64,000 nt of DNA, from contig NZ_JARUBJ010000002.1 in NCBI RefSeq assembly GCF_029626145.1, positions 278,501 to 342,500 of the forward strand, given 5' to 3'. The DNA is from Micromonospora sp. WMMD961 (lineage in GTDB: Bacteria > Actinomycetota > Actinomycetes > Mycobacteriales > Micromonosporaceae). The number at the start of each line of letters is the position of its first letter. Positions within the stretch are counted from its first letter, which is position 1. Shown here piece after piece: positions 25,930 to 34,295 of the stretch. Made by a program: the position numbers and the translations under genes. The notes below the pieces were generated by a model. That model was not told where the DNA came from, searched no databases, and saw nothing but the letters and a program-made list of their open reading frames with translations.

Positions 25930-26533
25930 GTCACGCACCAACCGCCCAGAAGCGGGCGGAGGCGACGCCGCGGGCGCGCGTACCCCTGGGGCGGAATCGA
26001 CCGCCGGCGAGGCGGCGGCCGTCAGCGGGCCGGAACTGGCCCGGGCGGTGCTCGACGCGGCGTTGTCCAAGCGGCAGGCGGCGGCTCGCGCCCGGCGTAC
26101 CCCTGGCGGCGCGGGAGCCGACGCTGCCGGCGGCTCGGGGCGGCGGTTGCGGGGCTACTCCGGCCCGGGCCCCGACCCCCGCGATCCGCAGCCGCTCGGT
26201 GCCGTGCTGAACCGGTTGGTGAAGGCGCGTGGCTGGCAGCAGCCGGCGGCCGAGGCCACCGTGTTCGGCGCTTGGGAGCGGGTCGTCGGCGCGGAGGTCG
26301 CCCAGAACAGCCGTCCGGTCAAGCTGGAGAACGGTGAGCTGACCGTGGAGGCGCGATCGACGGCCTGGGCCACCCAGCTTCGGCTGCTCGCCGGCTCGCT
26401 GCTCAAGCAGATCGCCAGCGAGGTCGGCCACAACGTGGTGCGCAAGCTGCACATCCACGGCCCGGCCGCACCGTCGTGGTCGAAGGGGCCGCGCCGGGTA
26501 CGCGGGCGGGGCCCACGCGACACGTACGGCTGA
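25919..26533 (+). CDS. dciA: DciA-family (DUF721) helicase-loading protein
   Basis: About 204 residues from GTG 25919, overlapping the recF stop. The N-terminal ~95 residues are Ala/Gly/Arg-rich and disordered. The DUF721 domain follows: PLGAVLNRLVKARGWQQPAAEATVFGAWERVVGAEVAQNSRPVKLENGELTVEA and the TQLRLLAGSLLKQI segment. DciA loads or activates the replicative helicase DnaB in bacteria without DnaC. The position between recF and gyrB matches mycobacterial Rv0004. Confidence 0.93.
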   Translation: MSNESRTNRPEAGGGDAAGARTPGAESTAGEAAAVSGPELARAVLDAALSKRQAAARARRTPGGAGADAAGGSGRRLRGYSGPGPDPRDPQPLGAVLNRLVKARGWQQPAAEATVFGAWERVVGAEVAQNSRPVKLENGELTVEARSTAWATQLRLLAGSLLKQIASEVGHNVVRKLHIHGPAAPSWSKGPRRVRGRGPRDTYG

Positions 26534-26558
26534 CGGACCTCAGCTTCGTCGGTCCGTC
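26532..26558. terminator. Convergent terminator overlapping two stop codons
   Basis: GACGGACC / GGTCCGTC is a perfect 8-bp stem that begins within the dciA TGA and spans the stop codon of the leftward small gene. Confidence 0.65.
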
Positions 26559-26767
26559 TCGCGGGCGGCCCGCTTGAGTTCGCGTTGCTCCCGGGTGTAG
26601 CGCTTGCGCTCGGCCAGGTCCCGCTTCCACGCCTCGCGGGCCTCGGCCGAGCCGCCCTGCACCGCGCCCTGGACGCCCTCGGCCGGGCCGGCGAAGTGCC
26701 GGAAGGCCCAGCTCAGGAGCCGACCTCCCTCGCCCGGAGCTCTGCCGACCGCACCGTCCTCGCTCAT
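26540..26767 (-). CDS. Small hydrophilic protein of unknown function
   Basis: A 75-residue protein starting MSEDGAVGRAPGEGGRLL after GGAAAGGGCGGGCAG. A short segment (LSWAFRHFAGPAEGVQGAVQ) precedes a highly charged helix rich in Arg/Lys/Glu (AWKRDLAERKRYTREQRELKRAARE). I do not recognise a family. It is divergent from the MarR/OhrR-type regulator and shares its operator region, so it may be under that regulator. Confidence 0.65.
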   Translation of the reverse strand: MSEDGAVGRAPGEGGRLLSWAFRHFAGPAEGVQGAVQGGSAEAREAWKRDLAERKRYTREQRELKRAARETDRRS

Positions 26768-26807
26768 CTGCCCGCCCTTTCCCCGCGTCGTGCCGTCACG
26801 AACACCG

Positions 26808-26843
26808 ATTGGTGTGCCAATGATTGGTGTACCAATGATTGGT
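26808..26843. promoter_or_regulatory. Operator array for the MarR/OhrR-type regulator
   Basis: Two near-identical palindromes, ATTGGTGTGCCAAT (26808-26821) and ATTGGTGTACCAAT (26823-26836), followed by a half-site ATTGGT (26838-26843). The 15-base spacing between units suggests cooperative dimers on neighbouring sites. A -10-like TAGGGT overlaps the end (26843-26848). Located between divergent genes, 32 bases before the regulator ATG. Confidence 0.85.
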
Positions 26844-26875
26844 AGGGTAGCCATCGTGCCTGGGGAGAGCAACCG

Positions 26876-27376
26876 ATGAGCGAGAGACCGCAGGGCGTCG
26901 ACCCGCTGGCGCTGGAGCAGCAGGTCTGCTTCGCCCTCTCGGTAGCCGCGCGCAGCGTGGTGGCGGTCTACCGGCCGCTGCTGGAACCGATGGGGCTGAC
27001 CCATCCGCAGTACCTGGTCATGTTGGCGCTGTGGCAGCACGCACCGTTGTCCGGTCGCGACCTCAGCCGCCTGTTGCAGCTCGATCCGGGCACGCTGTCA
27101 CCCCTGCTCAAGCGGCTCGAAGCGGCCGGATACCTACGGCGGGAACGCGACCCCAGCGACGAGCGCAGCCTCGCCGTCACCCTGACCGCCAGCGGTGCCG
27201 CACTCCGAAGCCAGGCCGAGCTGATCCCGGCGGCGATCGTGCAGCGCCTCGGGCTGCCGGTCGAGGACCTGCAACACCTGCACGCGGTGCTCACCCAGCT
27301 GATCGCCGCGGCCAGCCGACCGAGCGGCGACGGGCCGGCCGCGCAGGAGACCGGCGCGGGTCAGGCGTCGGCGTAG
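26876..27376 (+). CDS. MarR-family regulator, OhrR type
   Basis: A 166-residue winged-helix protein. The segment LEQQVCFALSVAARSVV carries C18 at the position of the reactive cysteine in OhrR peroxide sensors (whose consensus is near LENQLCFALY). The DNA-binding region is LSGRDLSRLLQLDPGTLSPLLKRLEAAGYLRRERDPSDERSLAVTLT. OhrR proteins are released from DNA when organic hydroperoxides oxidise this cysteine. No ohr peroxidase gene is adjacent, which is unusual; the target might be its own gene and the divergent small gene. A start after GAGAGCAACCG is accepted. Confidence 0.88.
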   Translation: MSERPQGVDPLALEQQVCFALSVAARSVVAVYRPLLEPMGLTHPQYLVMLALWQHAPLSGRDLSRLLQLDPGTLSPLLKRLEAAGYLRRERDPSDERSLAVTLTASGAALRSQAELIPAAIVQRLGLPVEDLQHLHAVLTQLIAAASRPSGDGPAAQETGAGQASA

Positions 27377-27915
27377 ACGGCGAAGCCGCGTTCCGCGCAG
27401 CGCCGGTAGAACGCCGCCAGCACGCCCAGCTCGGCGCAGGTGAAGCTCCACTGCGGCGGGTCGCCGCGCTCGTCGCGCAGCGCGTCGAGCCGGCTCTCCA
27501 ACCATCGCAACTGCTGCTCGGCCAGCCTGCCGTCGCCGAGCAGGGCACGCAGCACCGTGCTCACCGACTCGAAGGTGACCGCCTCGCCGTGCGCGCGGTG
27601 CCCCGCCACGAACCGCTCGATCCCGCTGGCGATCCAGGAGCAGCCGTCCGGGTCGATCACCGGGTCCTCGTCCTCGGCGGCGGCGTCTGTGGCGTACAAC
27701 ACACCTTCGAGGCCGAGGAGGAGATCCACCAACTCGGTGTACGCGGTAGCCCGGATGGTGCCGGTCTTCGCGATCAGCTCGGCCAGGGCAGCCGTCGGCG
27801 CGGAGATTCGCGGCAGGTCGACGATCTCGCCGAAGTCGACGAACTCGGCCGGCGCGACCGGATCGTAGAAGCGGCCGGTCCGCGGCCAGTGCACCGCGAC
27901 GTTGTCCAGCCCCAT
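27361..27915 (-). CDS. Conserved-looking protein of unknown function
   Basis: A 184-residue acidic soluble protein with ATG preceded by AGAGGTGACAG. It starts MGLDNVAVHWPRTGRFYDPV and contains ELIAKTGTIRATAYTELVDLLLGLEGVLYA, PDGCSWIASGIERFVAGH and a C-terminal TCAELGVLAAFYRRCAERGFAVYAD. There is no signal peptide or membrane helix. I do not recognise the family. Its 3' end overlaps the end of the convergent marR gene by 16 bases. Confidence 0.75.
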   Translation of the reverse strand: MGLDNVAVHWPRTGRFYDPVAPAEFVDFGEIVDLPRISAPTAALAELIAKTGTIRATAYTELVDLLLGLEGVLYATDAAAEDEDPVIDPDGCSWIASGIERFVAGHRAHGEAVTFESVSTVLRALLGDGRLAEQQLRWLESRLDALRDERGDPPQWSFTCAELGVLAAFYRRCAERGFAVYADA

Positions 27916-28434
27916 CTGTCACCTCTTAAAGAGCACGTGTCGGGTCGATCGGGTCGATCGTCCCGGTTCCAGCCCTCAAAGATCAAGGCTGGTTCCTGGG
28001 CGCCGCAAACGTACGGCACGGACGCCGCGGCCGCGACCCCCGACCCGCCCGGGCGCGGGTCAACCCGTTCGGCGGCGGCGCGTGCGATCCGAGCCTGGCG
28101 TGTGGGGGGAGTCGCGGGCGACGGGGTTCTGCCGGCTATGGACTTCTCAGCCGCCTCTCCGAGGGTGCCGAGTGGTGGTTCTGTCCTCCGCGCACAGTAG
28201 GATTGACAGCGAGACGAAGACCCGGTGCGGGGGGACGGGGGCCGGTGGCCCCAGGTTCATTCTCCACGTCGGGTCGAGCCGATCGCGATCCGCGGGCAAC
28301 CGCGGCGACCGGCGCGTTCGACCCGTGGTCCGGAGGTCTCCGGCACCGGTCCGCGCGCCGACGTCGCGTCCTGTCCGCCGAACCCGCGCCCGACGCGCCC
28401 TACCGGCGCGGCTGACGCGAGAAAGTGGCCGAGG
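27916..28434. other. gyrB upstream region
   Basis: About 520 bases without a gene. A -10-like TAGGAT lies at 28198-28203, but no good -35 is seen. If used, it gives a leader of ~225 bases before gyrB. No DnaA box seen. Confidence 0.4.
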
Positions 28435-30381
28435 GTGGCAGCGCAGGAAAAGCAGGAGTACGGCGCAGAGTCGATCACCGTTCTCGAAGGGCTGGAGGCG
28501 GTCCGCAAGCGGCCCGGTATGTACATCGGGTCCACCGGCGAGCGCGGTCTGCACCACCTCGTCTGGGAGGTCGTCGACAACGCGGTCGACGAGGCGCTCG
28601 CCGGATACTGCGACACCATCGACGTGGTGCTGCTGGCCGACGGTGGCGTCCGGGTCACCGACAACGGCCGTGGTTTCCCGGTCGACCTCCACCCGAAGCT
28701 CAAGAAGCCGGGTGTCGAGGTCGCGCTGACCGTGCTGCACGCGGGCGGCAAGTTCGACGGCAAGGCGTACGCGGTCTCCGGCGGTCTGCACGGCGTCGGC
28801 GTGTCGGTGGTGAACGCCCTCTCCACCCGGATGGCCGTGGAGATCCACAAGTCTGGCTTCGTCTGGCGGCAGCAGTACACCAACTCCAAGCCCGGCCCGC
28901 TGGAGAAGGGTGAGACCACCGACCGCAGCGGCTCGGCGGTCTCCTTCTGGCCCGACCCCGACGTGTTCGAGACCGTCGACTTCGACTTCCAGACCATCTA
29001 CCGGCGACTGCAGGAGATGGCCTTCCTCAACCGCGCACTGCGCATCCACCTGCTCGACGAGCGGGTGGCCGAGGAGGAGGACGGCCGGCAGCGTGAGGTG
29101 ACCTTCTTCTACGAGGGCGGCATCTCCGACTTCGTCCGGCACCTCAACGCCTCGAAGAACCCGATCCACAAGACGGTGGTCGAGTTCGGGGCCGAGGAAG
29201 AGGGCATGTCCGTCGAGATCGCCATGCAGTGGAACGAGTCGTACGGCGAATCGGTCTACACCTTCGCCAACACGATCAACACCCACGAGGGCGGCACCCA
29301 CGAGGAGGGCTTCCGGTCCGCGCTGACCAGCGTGGTCAACCGGTACGGCACCGACAAGAAGCTGCTCAAGGGCGACGAGAAGCTCTCCGGCGAGGACATC
29401 CGCGAAGGGCTCGCGGCGATCATCTCGGTCAAGTTGGCCAACCCGCAGTTCGAGGGCCAGACGAAGACCAAGCTCGGCAACACCCCGGTGAAGAGCTTCG
29501 TTCAGCGGGTCTGCAACGAGTGGCTGGTCGACTGGTTCGACCGCAACCCGGCCGAGGCCAAGATGATCATCACGAAGGCCTCCCAGGCCGCTCGGGCCCG
29601 GATCGCCGCGCAGCAGGCACGCAAGCTGGCCCGGCGTAAGTCGCTGCTGGAGTCCGGCTCGATGCCGGGCAAGCTGGCCGACTGCCAGTCCACCGACCCT
29701 CGCGAGTCCGAGGTGTTCATCGTCGAGGGTGACTCGGCCGGTGGCTCGGCCAAGCAGGGCCGCGACCCGCGGACCCAGGCCATCCTGCCGATCCGCGGCA
29801 AGATCCTCAACGTGGAGAAGGCCCGGATCGACCGGGTCCTCAAGAACAACGAGGTCCAGGCGCTGATCACCGCGCTGGGCACCGGCATCCACGACGACTT
29901 CGACATGGAGAAGCTGCGGTACCACAAGGTGGTGCTGATGGCCGACGCGGACGTCGACGGCCAGCACATCCAGACGCTCCTGCTCACCCTGCTGTTCCGC
30001 TTCATGCGGCCGCTGGTCGAGCTGGGCCACGTCTACCTTGCCGCCCCGCCGCTCTACAAGATCAAGTGGAACAAGAAGGGCGACGACGCCCAGTACGCGT
30101 ACTCCGACCGCGAGCGGGACGGTCTGATCCTGCTGCGCCAGCAGAAGAAGCCGAACGCCAAGCCGGACGACATCCAGCGGTTCAAGGGCCTCGGCGAGAT
30201 GAACTATCCCGAGCTGTGGGAAACCACGATGAACCCGGCGACGCGTACATTGCGTCAGGTCACTCTCGACGACGCGGCGACGGCCGACGAGTTGTTCAGT
30301 GTGCTGATGGGTGAGGACGTCGAGGCGCGCCGGTCGTTCATCCAGCGCAACGCCAAGGACGTGCGGTTCCTGGACATCTGA
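28435..30381 (+). CDS. gyrB: DNA gyrase subunit B
   Basis: About 648 residues from GTG 28435 (VAAQEKQEYGAESITVLEGLEAVRKRPGMYIG). The GHKL ATPase has VVDNAVDEALAG, VTDNGRGFPVD and GGLHGVGVSVVNALS. The Toprim region has IVEGDSAGGSAKQGRD and ADADVDGQHIQTLLL, with IRGKILNVEKARI. The C-terminal tail ends QRNAKDVRFLDI. With GyrA it makes negative supercoils. The frame is open upstream to 28225, but homology starts near 28435. Confidence 0.98.
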   Translation: MAAQEKQEYGAESITVLEGLEAVRKRPGMYIGSTGERGLHHLVWEVVDNAVDEALAGYCDTIDVVLLADGGVRVTDNGRGFPVDLHPKLKKPGVEVALTVLHAGGKFDGKAYAVSGGLHGVGVSVVNALSTRMAVEIHKSGFVWRQQYTNSKPGPLEKGETTDRSGSAVSFWPDPDVFETVDFDFQTIYRRLQEMAFLNRALRIHLLDERVAEEEDGRQREVTFFYEGGISDFVRHLNASKNPIHKTVVEFGAEEEGMSVEIAMQWNESYGESVYTFANTINTHEGGTHEEGFRSALTSVVNRYGTDKKLLKGDEKLSGEDIREGLAAIISVKLANPQFEGQTKTKLGNTPVKSFVQRVCNEWLVDWFDRNPAEAKMIITKASQAARARIAAQQARKLARRKSLLESGSMPGKLADCQSTDPRESEVFIVEGDSAGGSAKQGRDPRTQAILPIRGKILNVEKARIDRVLKNNEVQALITALGTGIHDDFDMEKLRYHKVVLMADADVDGQHIQTLLLTLLFRFMRPLVELGHVYLAAPPLYKIKWNKKGDDAQYAYSDRERDGLILLRQQKKPNAKPDDIQRFKGLGEMNYPELWETTMNPATRTLRQVTLDDAATADELFSVLMGEDVEARRSFIQRNAKDVRFLDI

Positions 30382-30435
30382 CGGACTGTGGTGGATCGGC
30401 CGGGTGCTGCCCGGCCGATCCACCGGTCCACAGAG

Positions 30436-30475
30436 TTATCCACAGCATGGCCGCTATCCACAGCGGTTATCCACA
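30436..30475 (+). promoter_or_regulatory. Three DnaA boxes between gyrB and gyrA
   Basis: TTATCCACA at 30436-30444 and 30467-30475 (both perfect) with CTATCCACA at 30454-30462 between them, all in the same orientation, within the 130-base gyrB-gyrA gap. Probable DnaA binding upstream of gyrA. Confidence 0.8.
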
Positions 30476-30511
30476 GCACGAAAACGACACTGAGTCTGAT
30501 AAGGGTATACA

Positions 30512-33500
30512 GTGACCGATTCTCCCGAGTCCACACCGAACGTGCCCGACCCCGCCGAGGCCATCGCCGCGGTGGTTGCGCACGACCGGATCGAACCGGT
30601 CGGGCTCGAGGTGGAGATGCAGCGCTCCTACCTCGACTACGCGATGAGCGTCATCGTCGGGCGCGCACTGCCGGACGTCCGGGACGGGCTCAAGCCGGTC
30701 CACCGCAAAATCCTCTACGCCATGTTCGACTCCGGCTACCGGCCGGACCGCGGCTACGTGAAGTGCTCCCGCGTCGTCGGTGACGTGATGGGCCAGTTCC
30801 ACCCGCACGGCGACTCGGCGATCTACGACGCGCTGGTCCGGATGGCGCAGCCCTGGTCGCTGCGCTACCCGCTGGTCGACGGCAACGGCAACTTCGGCTC
30901 GCCCGGTAATGATCCGGCTGCGGCCATGAGGTACTGCGTTACGGCAGATGTCCGTATTCGTACCGCAGGCGGCAGCGTCCGGGTCGGCGACATCGTGCCC
31001 GGCGCGGAGCCGTCCAGCGAGACCGACATCGACCTCAAGGTCCGCGACCGCAACGGCGACCTGGTTCGCGCCAGTAAGTTCTTCCACTCCGGCGAGCACC
31101 CGACGCTGCGGCTGCGCACCCGCGAGGGGTACGAGCTGACCGGCACCCACAACCACCCGGTGCTGTGCCTGGTGGACGTCGCCGGCGTGCCGACCCTGCT
31201 GTGGAAGCTGCTCGCCGAGATCTCCCCCGGCGACCGGGTGGTCCTCCAGCGCAGCGTGCCGGACGAGATCGGCTACCCGATGCTGGAGCACGTCGAGGCC
31301 GCCGTCCTCGCCGGTGCCTTCGTCAGCGAGGGCTGGGTGTCCGCCAACCGGGCCGGGTTCAACAACATTGACCGCGAGTTCTTCGTCCGCGTCCTCGCGG
31401 CCTACGACCTGGCCGTGGGCGGCCCGCGTTACATCAGCGAGCGGGTCATCGCCTCCGGGAGCACCCTGCACGAACTCGACGTGCAGGACCTCACCGCGCT
31501 CCGGTCGAGCCTCCTCGGTGAGCTGATGGGCGCACGGAGCGCCGCGAAGTTCGTTCCCGAGTTCGTCTGGCAGGGGCCGGCCGCCATCAAGCGGGCGTTC
31601 CTTCAGGCGCTGTTCGAGGGCGACGGCTCTTCCTCGCTACTGCCGCGCAACACCATGCAGATCTCGTACTCGACGCGCAGCGAGCGGTTGGCGGCCGAGG
31701 TCCAGCAGTTGCTGCTGGAGTTCGGTGTGATCAGCCGGCAGACCCGCTACGACAGCGGCGAGATCAAGGTCGTGGTCACCAACCGCCGCGACGCCCGGAT
31801 CTTCGCCGCGCACGTCGGTTTCCTCGGCCGCAAGCAGGCCAAGCTGGAGGCCGAGCTGGCCCAGGTGCCGGCTAGCAGCACCGCGCTCTCCAGCGACCAC
31901 GTGCCGCTGGTCGGCGACTTCATCCGTGAGCACGGCGCGACGCGCTGGACCGAGCGGGACTGGCTCCGTCGGCACAACGTGGACCGGGTGGAGCGCTGGG
32001 AACGGGACCGCGACGAGATCGCCGCCCGGATCACCAACTCCGAGGTGCTCGACGTGGTCGAGCCACTCGTTGACGGGCGCTTCTACTACGCCGAGGTGGC
32101 GCAGATCACCGATGCCGGCATCCAGCCGGTCTACAGCGTCCGGGTCGACACCGACGACCACTCGTTCGTCTCGGACGGGTTCGTCAGCCACAACACCGAG
32201 TGCAAGCTCGACCCGCTGGCGATGGAGATGCTGCGGGACATCGACGAGGACACCGTCGACCTGCAGGACAACTACGACGGCCGGGCCAAGGAGCCCACCA
32301 TCCTGCCGTCGCGGATCCCCAACCTGCTGGTGAACGGCTCCGAGGGCATCGCGGTCGGCATGGCCACCAAGATCCCGCCACACAACCTGCGGGAGATCGG
32401 CGCGGCGGTGCAGTGGTGCCTGGAGCACCCGGAGGAGGACGAGGAGACCACCCTCGAAGCCCTCCTCGGCATCGTCAAGGGCCCGGACTTCCCGACCCAC
32501 GGTCTGATCGTCGGCCAGACCGCGATCCAGGACGCGTACCGCACGGGTCGCGGCTCGATCCGGATGCGCGCCGTGGTGGAGGTCGAGGAGGACAAGCGGG
32601 GCCGCCCCTGCCTGGTCGTCAGCGAGCTGCCCTACCAGGTCAACCCGGACAACCTCGCCGAGCGGATCGCCGAGCTGATCAAGGAGGGCAAGCTCGCCGG
32701 GATCGCCGACATCCGCGACGAGTCCTCCGGTCGTACCGGCATGCGGATCGTGTTGGTGCTCAAGCGCGACGCAGTCGCGAAGGTCGTGTTGAACAACCTC
32801 TACAAGCACACCCAGCTTCAGGAGACGTTCGGCGCCAACATGCTGGCCCTGGTCGACGGGGTGCCGCGCACGCTCAACCTCGCGCAGTTCATCCGCTACT
32901 ACGTCGAGCACCAGATCGACGTGATCCGCCGGCGGACCGCGTTCCGGCTGCGCAAGGCCGAGGAGCGGGCGCACATCCTGCGCGGTCTGGGCAAGGCGCT
33001 GGACGCGCTGGACGAGGTCATCGCGCTGATCCGGCGTTCTCCGACCGTGGACGACGCCCGGCAGGGCCTGATCCGGCTGCTGGACATCGACGAGATCCAG
33101 GCGACCGCGATCCTGGACATGCAGCTGCGCCGTCTCGCCGCGTTGGAGCGGCAGCGGATCGTGGACGACCTGGCCAAGCTCGAGCTGGAGATCGCCGACC
33201 TCAAGGACATCCTCGCGAAGCCGGAGCGGCAGCGGAAGATCGTCTCGGAGGAGCTCGGCGAGATCGTCGCCAAGTGGGGCGACGACCGGCGGACGCAGAT
33301 CATCCCGTTCGACGGCGAGGTCTCGATGGAGGACCTCATCGCCCGCGAGGACGTCGTCGTCACGATCACCCGGACCGGGTACGCCAAGCGGACCAAGGTC
33401 GATCTCTACCGCTCGCAGCGGCGCGGCGGCAAGGGCGTCAGTGGCGCTACGCTGCGGCAGGACGACATCGTCAGCCACTTCTTCGTCTGCTCGACCCACG

Positions 33501-34291
33501 ACTGGATCCTGTTCTTCACGAACAAGGGTCGTGTCTACCGGGCCAAGGCGTACGAGTTGCCGGAGGCCAGTAGGGTAGCCAGGGGCCAACACGTGGCCAA
33601 CCTGCTCGCCTTCCAACCGGACGAGCAGATAGCGCAGATCATTGAGATCCCGAACTACCAGGTAGCCCCCTATCTGGTACTGGCCACGAAGAACGGCCTG
33701 GTGAAGAAGACGCGGCTCGAGGAGTTCGACTCCAACCGTTCCGGCGGCATCATCGCGATCAACCTGCGCGATGAGGACGAGCTGGTCGGTGCTGCGCTGG
33801 TTGCGCCGGAGAACGACCTGCTGCTGGTCTCGAAGAAGGCGCAGGCCATCCGGTTCAACGCCTCGGACGAGGCGTTGCGGCCGATGGGCCGGGCCACCTC
33901 GGGCGTGATCGGCATGCGCTTCACGGACGACGACGTCCTGCTCGCCATGGAGGTCGTGCGGGATGGTCTGGACGTTCTGGTGGCCACGAACGGGGGATAT
34001 GCGAAGCGCACCCCGATCGAGGAATACCCGGTGCAGGGCCGGGGAGGTAAGGGCGTGTTGACTGCGAAGATCACCGAACGGCGCGGTGGTCTGGTCGGCG
34101 CGGTGGTGATCGATCCGGACGACGAGCTGTTCGCGATCACCAGCAACGGTGGTGTCATTCGGACTCCGGTGAAGCCTGTACGCCGTACGCGTGACCGGAA
34201 CACAATGGGGGTCAAGCTGATGGACCTCCCGGACGGCGTGACTATCGTGGCGATTGCTCGCAATGCCGACGAGCCTGACGAACAGGACTAG
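30512..34291 (+). CDS. gyrA: DNA gyrase subunit A with in-frame intein
   Basis: A 1259-residue precursor; the spliced subunit would be 839 residues. Extein motifs are LEVEMQRSYLDYAMSVIVGRALPDVRDGLKPVHRKILYAM, the quinolone-pocket segment HPHGDSAIYDALVRMAQ, the catalytic Tyr141 in PAAAMRY, and the GyrA-box-like QRRGGKGVSG in the C-terminal wheel. The intein occupies residues 142-561, between AMRY and TECKL. GTG start after AAGGG; the precursor frame is unbroken. Splicing must occur for active gyrase. Confidence 0.98.
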   Translation: MTDSPESTPNVPDPAEAIAAVVAHDRIEPVGLEVEMQRSYLDYAMSVIVGRALPDVRDGLKPVHRKILYAMFDSGYRPDRGYVKCSRVVGDVMGQFHPHGDSAIYDALVRMAQPWSLRYPLVDGNGNFGSPGNDPAAAMRYCVTADVRIRTAGGSVRVGDIVPGAEPSSETDIDLKVRDRNGDLVRASKFFHSGEHPTLRLRTREGYELTGTHNHPVLCLVDVAGVPTLLWKLLAEISPGDRVVLQRSVPDEIGYPMLEHVEAAVLAGAFVSEGWVSANRAGFNNIDREFFVRVLAAYDLAVGGPRYISERVIASGSTLHELDVQDLTALRSSLLGELMGARSAAKFVPEFVWQGPAAIKRAFLQALFEGDGSSSLLPRNTMQISYSTRSERLAAEVQQLLLEFGVISRQTRYDSGEIKVVVTNRRDARIFAAHVGFLGRKQAKLEAELAQVPASSTALSSDHVPLVGDFIREHGATRWTERDWLRRHNVDRVERWERDRDEIAARITNSEVLDVVEPLVDGRFYYAEVAQITDAGIQPVYSVRVDTDDHSFVSDGFVSHNTECKLDPLAMEMLRDIDEDTVDLQDNYDGRAKEPTILPSRIPNLLVNGSEGIAVGMATKIPPHNLREIGAAVQWCLEHPEEDEETTLEALLGIVKGPDFPTHGLIVGQTAIQDAYRTGRGSIRMRAVVEVEEDKRGRPCLVVSELPYQVNPDNLAERIAELIKEGKLAGIADIRDESSGRTGMRIVLVLKRDAVAKVVLNNLYKHTQLQETFGANMLALVDGVPRTLNLAQFIRYYVEHQIDVIRRRTAFRLRKAEERAHILRGLGKALDALDEVIALIRRSPTVDDARQGLIRLLDIDEIQATAILDMQLRRLAALERQRIVDDLAKLELEIADLKDILAKPERQRKIVSEELGEIVAKWGDDRRTQIIPFDGEVSMEDLIAREDVVVTITRTGYAKRTKVDLYRSQRRGGKGVSGATLRQDDIVSHFFVCSTHDWILFFTNKGRVYRAKAYELPEASRVARGQHVANLLAFQPDEQIAQIIEIPNYQVAPYLVLATKNGLVKKTRLEEFDSNRSGGIIAINLRDEDELVGAALVAPENDLLLVSKKAQAIRFNASDEALRPMGRATSGVIGMRFTDDDVLLAMEVVRDGLDVLVATNGGYAKRTPIEEYPVQGRGGKGVLTAKITERRGGLVGAVVIDPDDELFAITSNGGVIRTPVKPVRRTRDRNTMGVKLMDLPDGVTIVAIARNADEPDEQD
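30935..32194 (+). mobile_element. GyrA intein with LAGLIDADG homing endonuclease (420 residues)
   Basis: Splicing block A begins at C142 (CVTADVRIRTAGGSVRVGDIV), block B is TGTHNHPVLCL, and the C-terminal blocks are VYSVRVDTDDHSFVSDG and FVSHN, with Asn561 before the +1 Thr of TECKL. Two dodecapeptide motifs, VLAGAFVSEGW and LQALFEGDGSS, identify a LAGLIDADG endonuclease. The insertion point and 420-residue length match the mycobacterial GyrA intein family. All splicing residues are present, so both splicing and endonuclease look active. Confidence 0.96.
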
Positions 34292-34295
34292 TTGA

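Noticed and set aside
27970..28000. Hairpin CCAGCC/GGCTGG upstream of gyrB as a riboswitch or attenuator
   Set aside because: Only six base pairs, no conserved fold recognised.
28147..30423. Large antisense frame opposite gyrB
   Set aside because: Shadow of a GC-rich gene; Val/Gly/Arg/His-rich translation with no domain.
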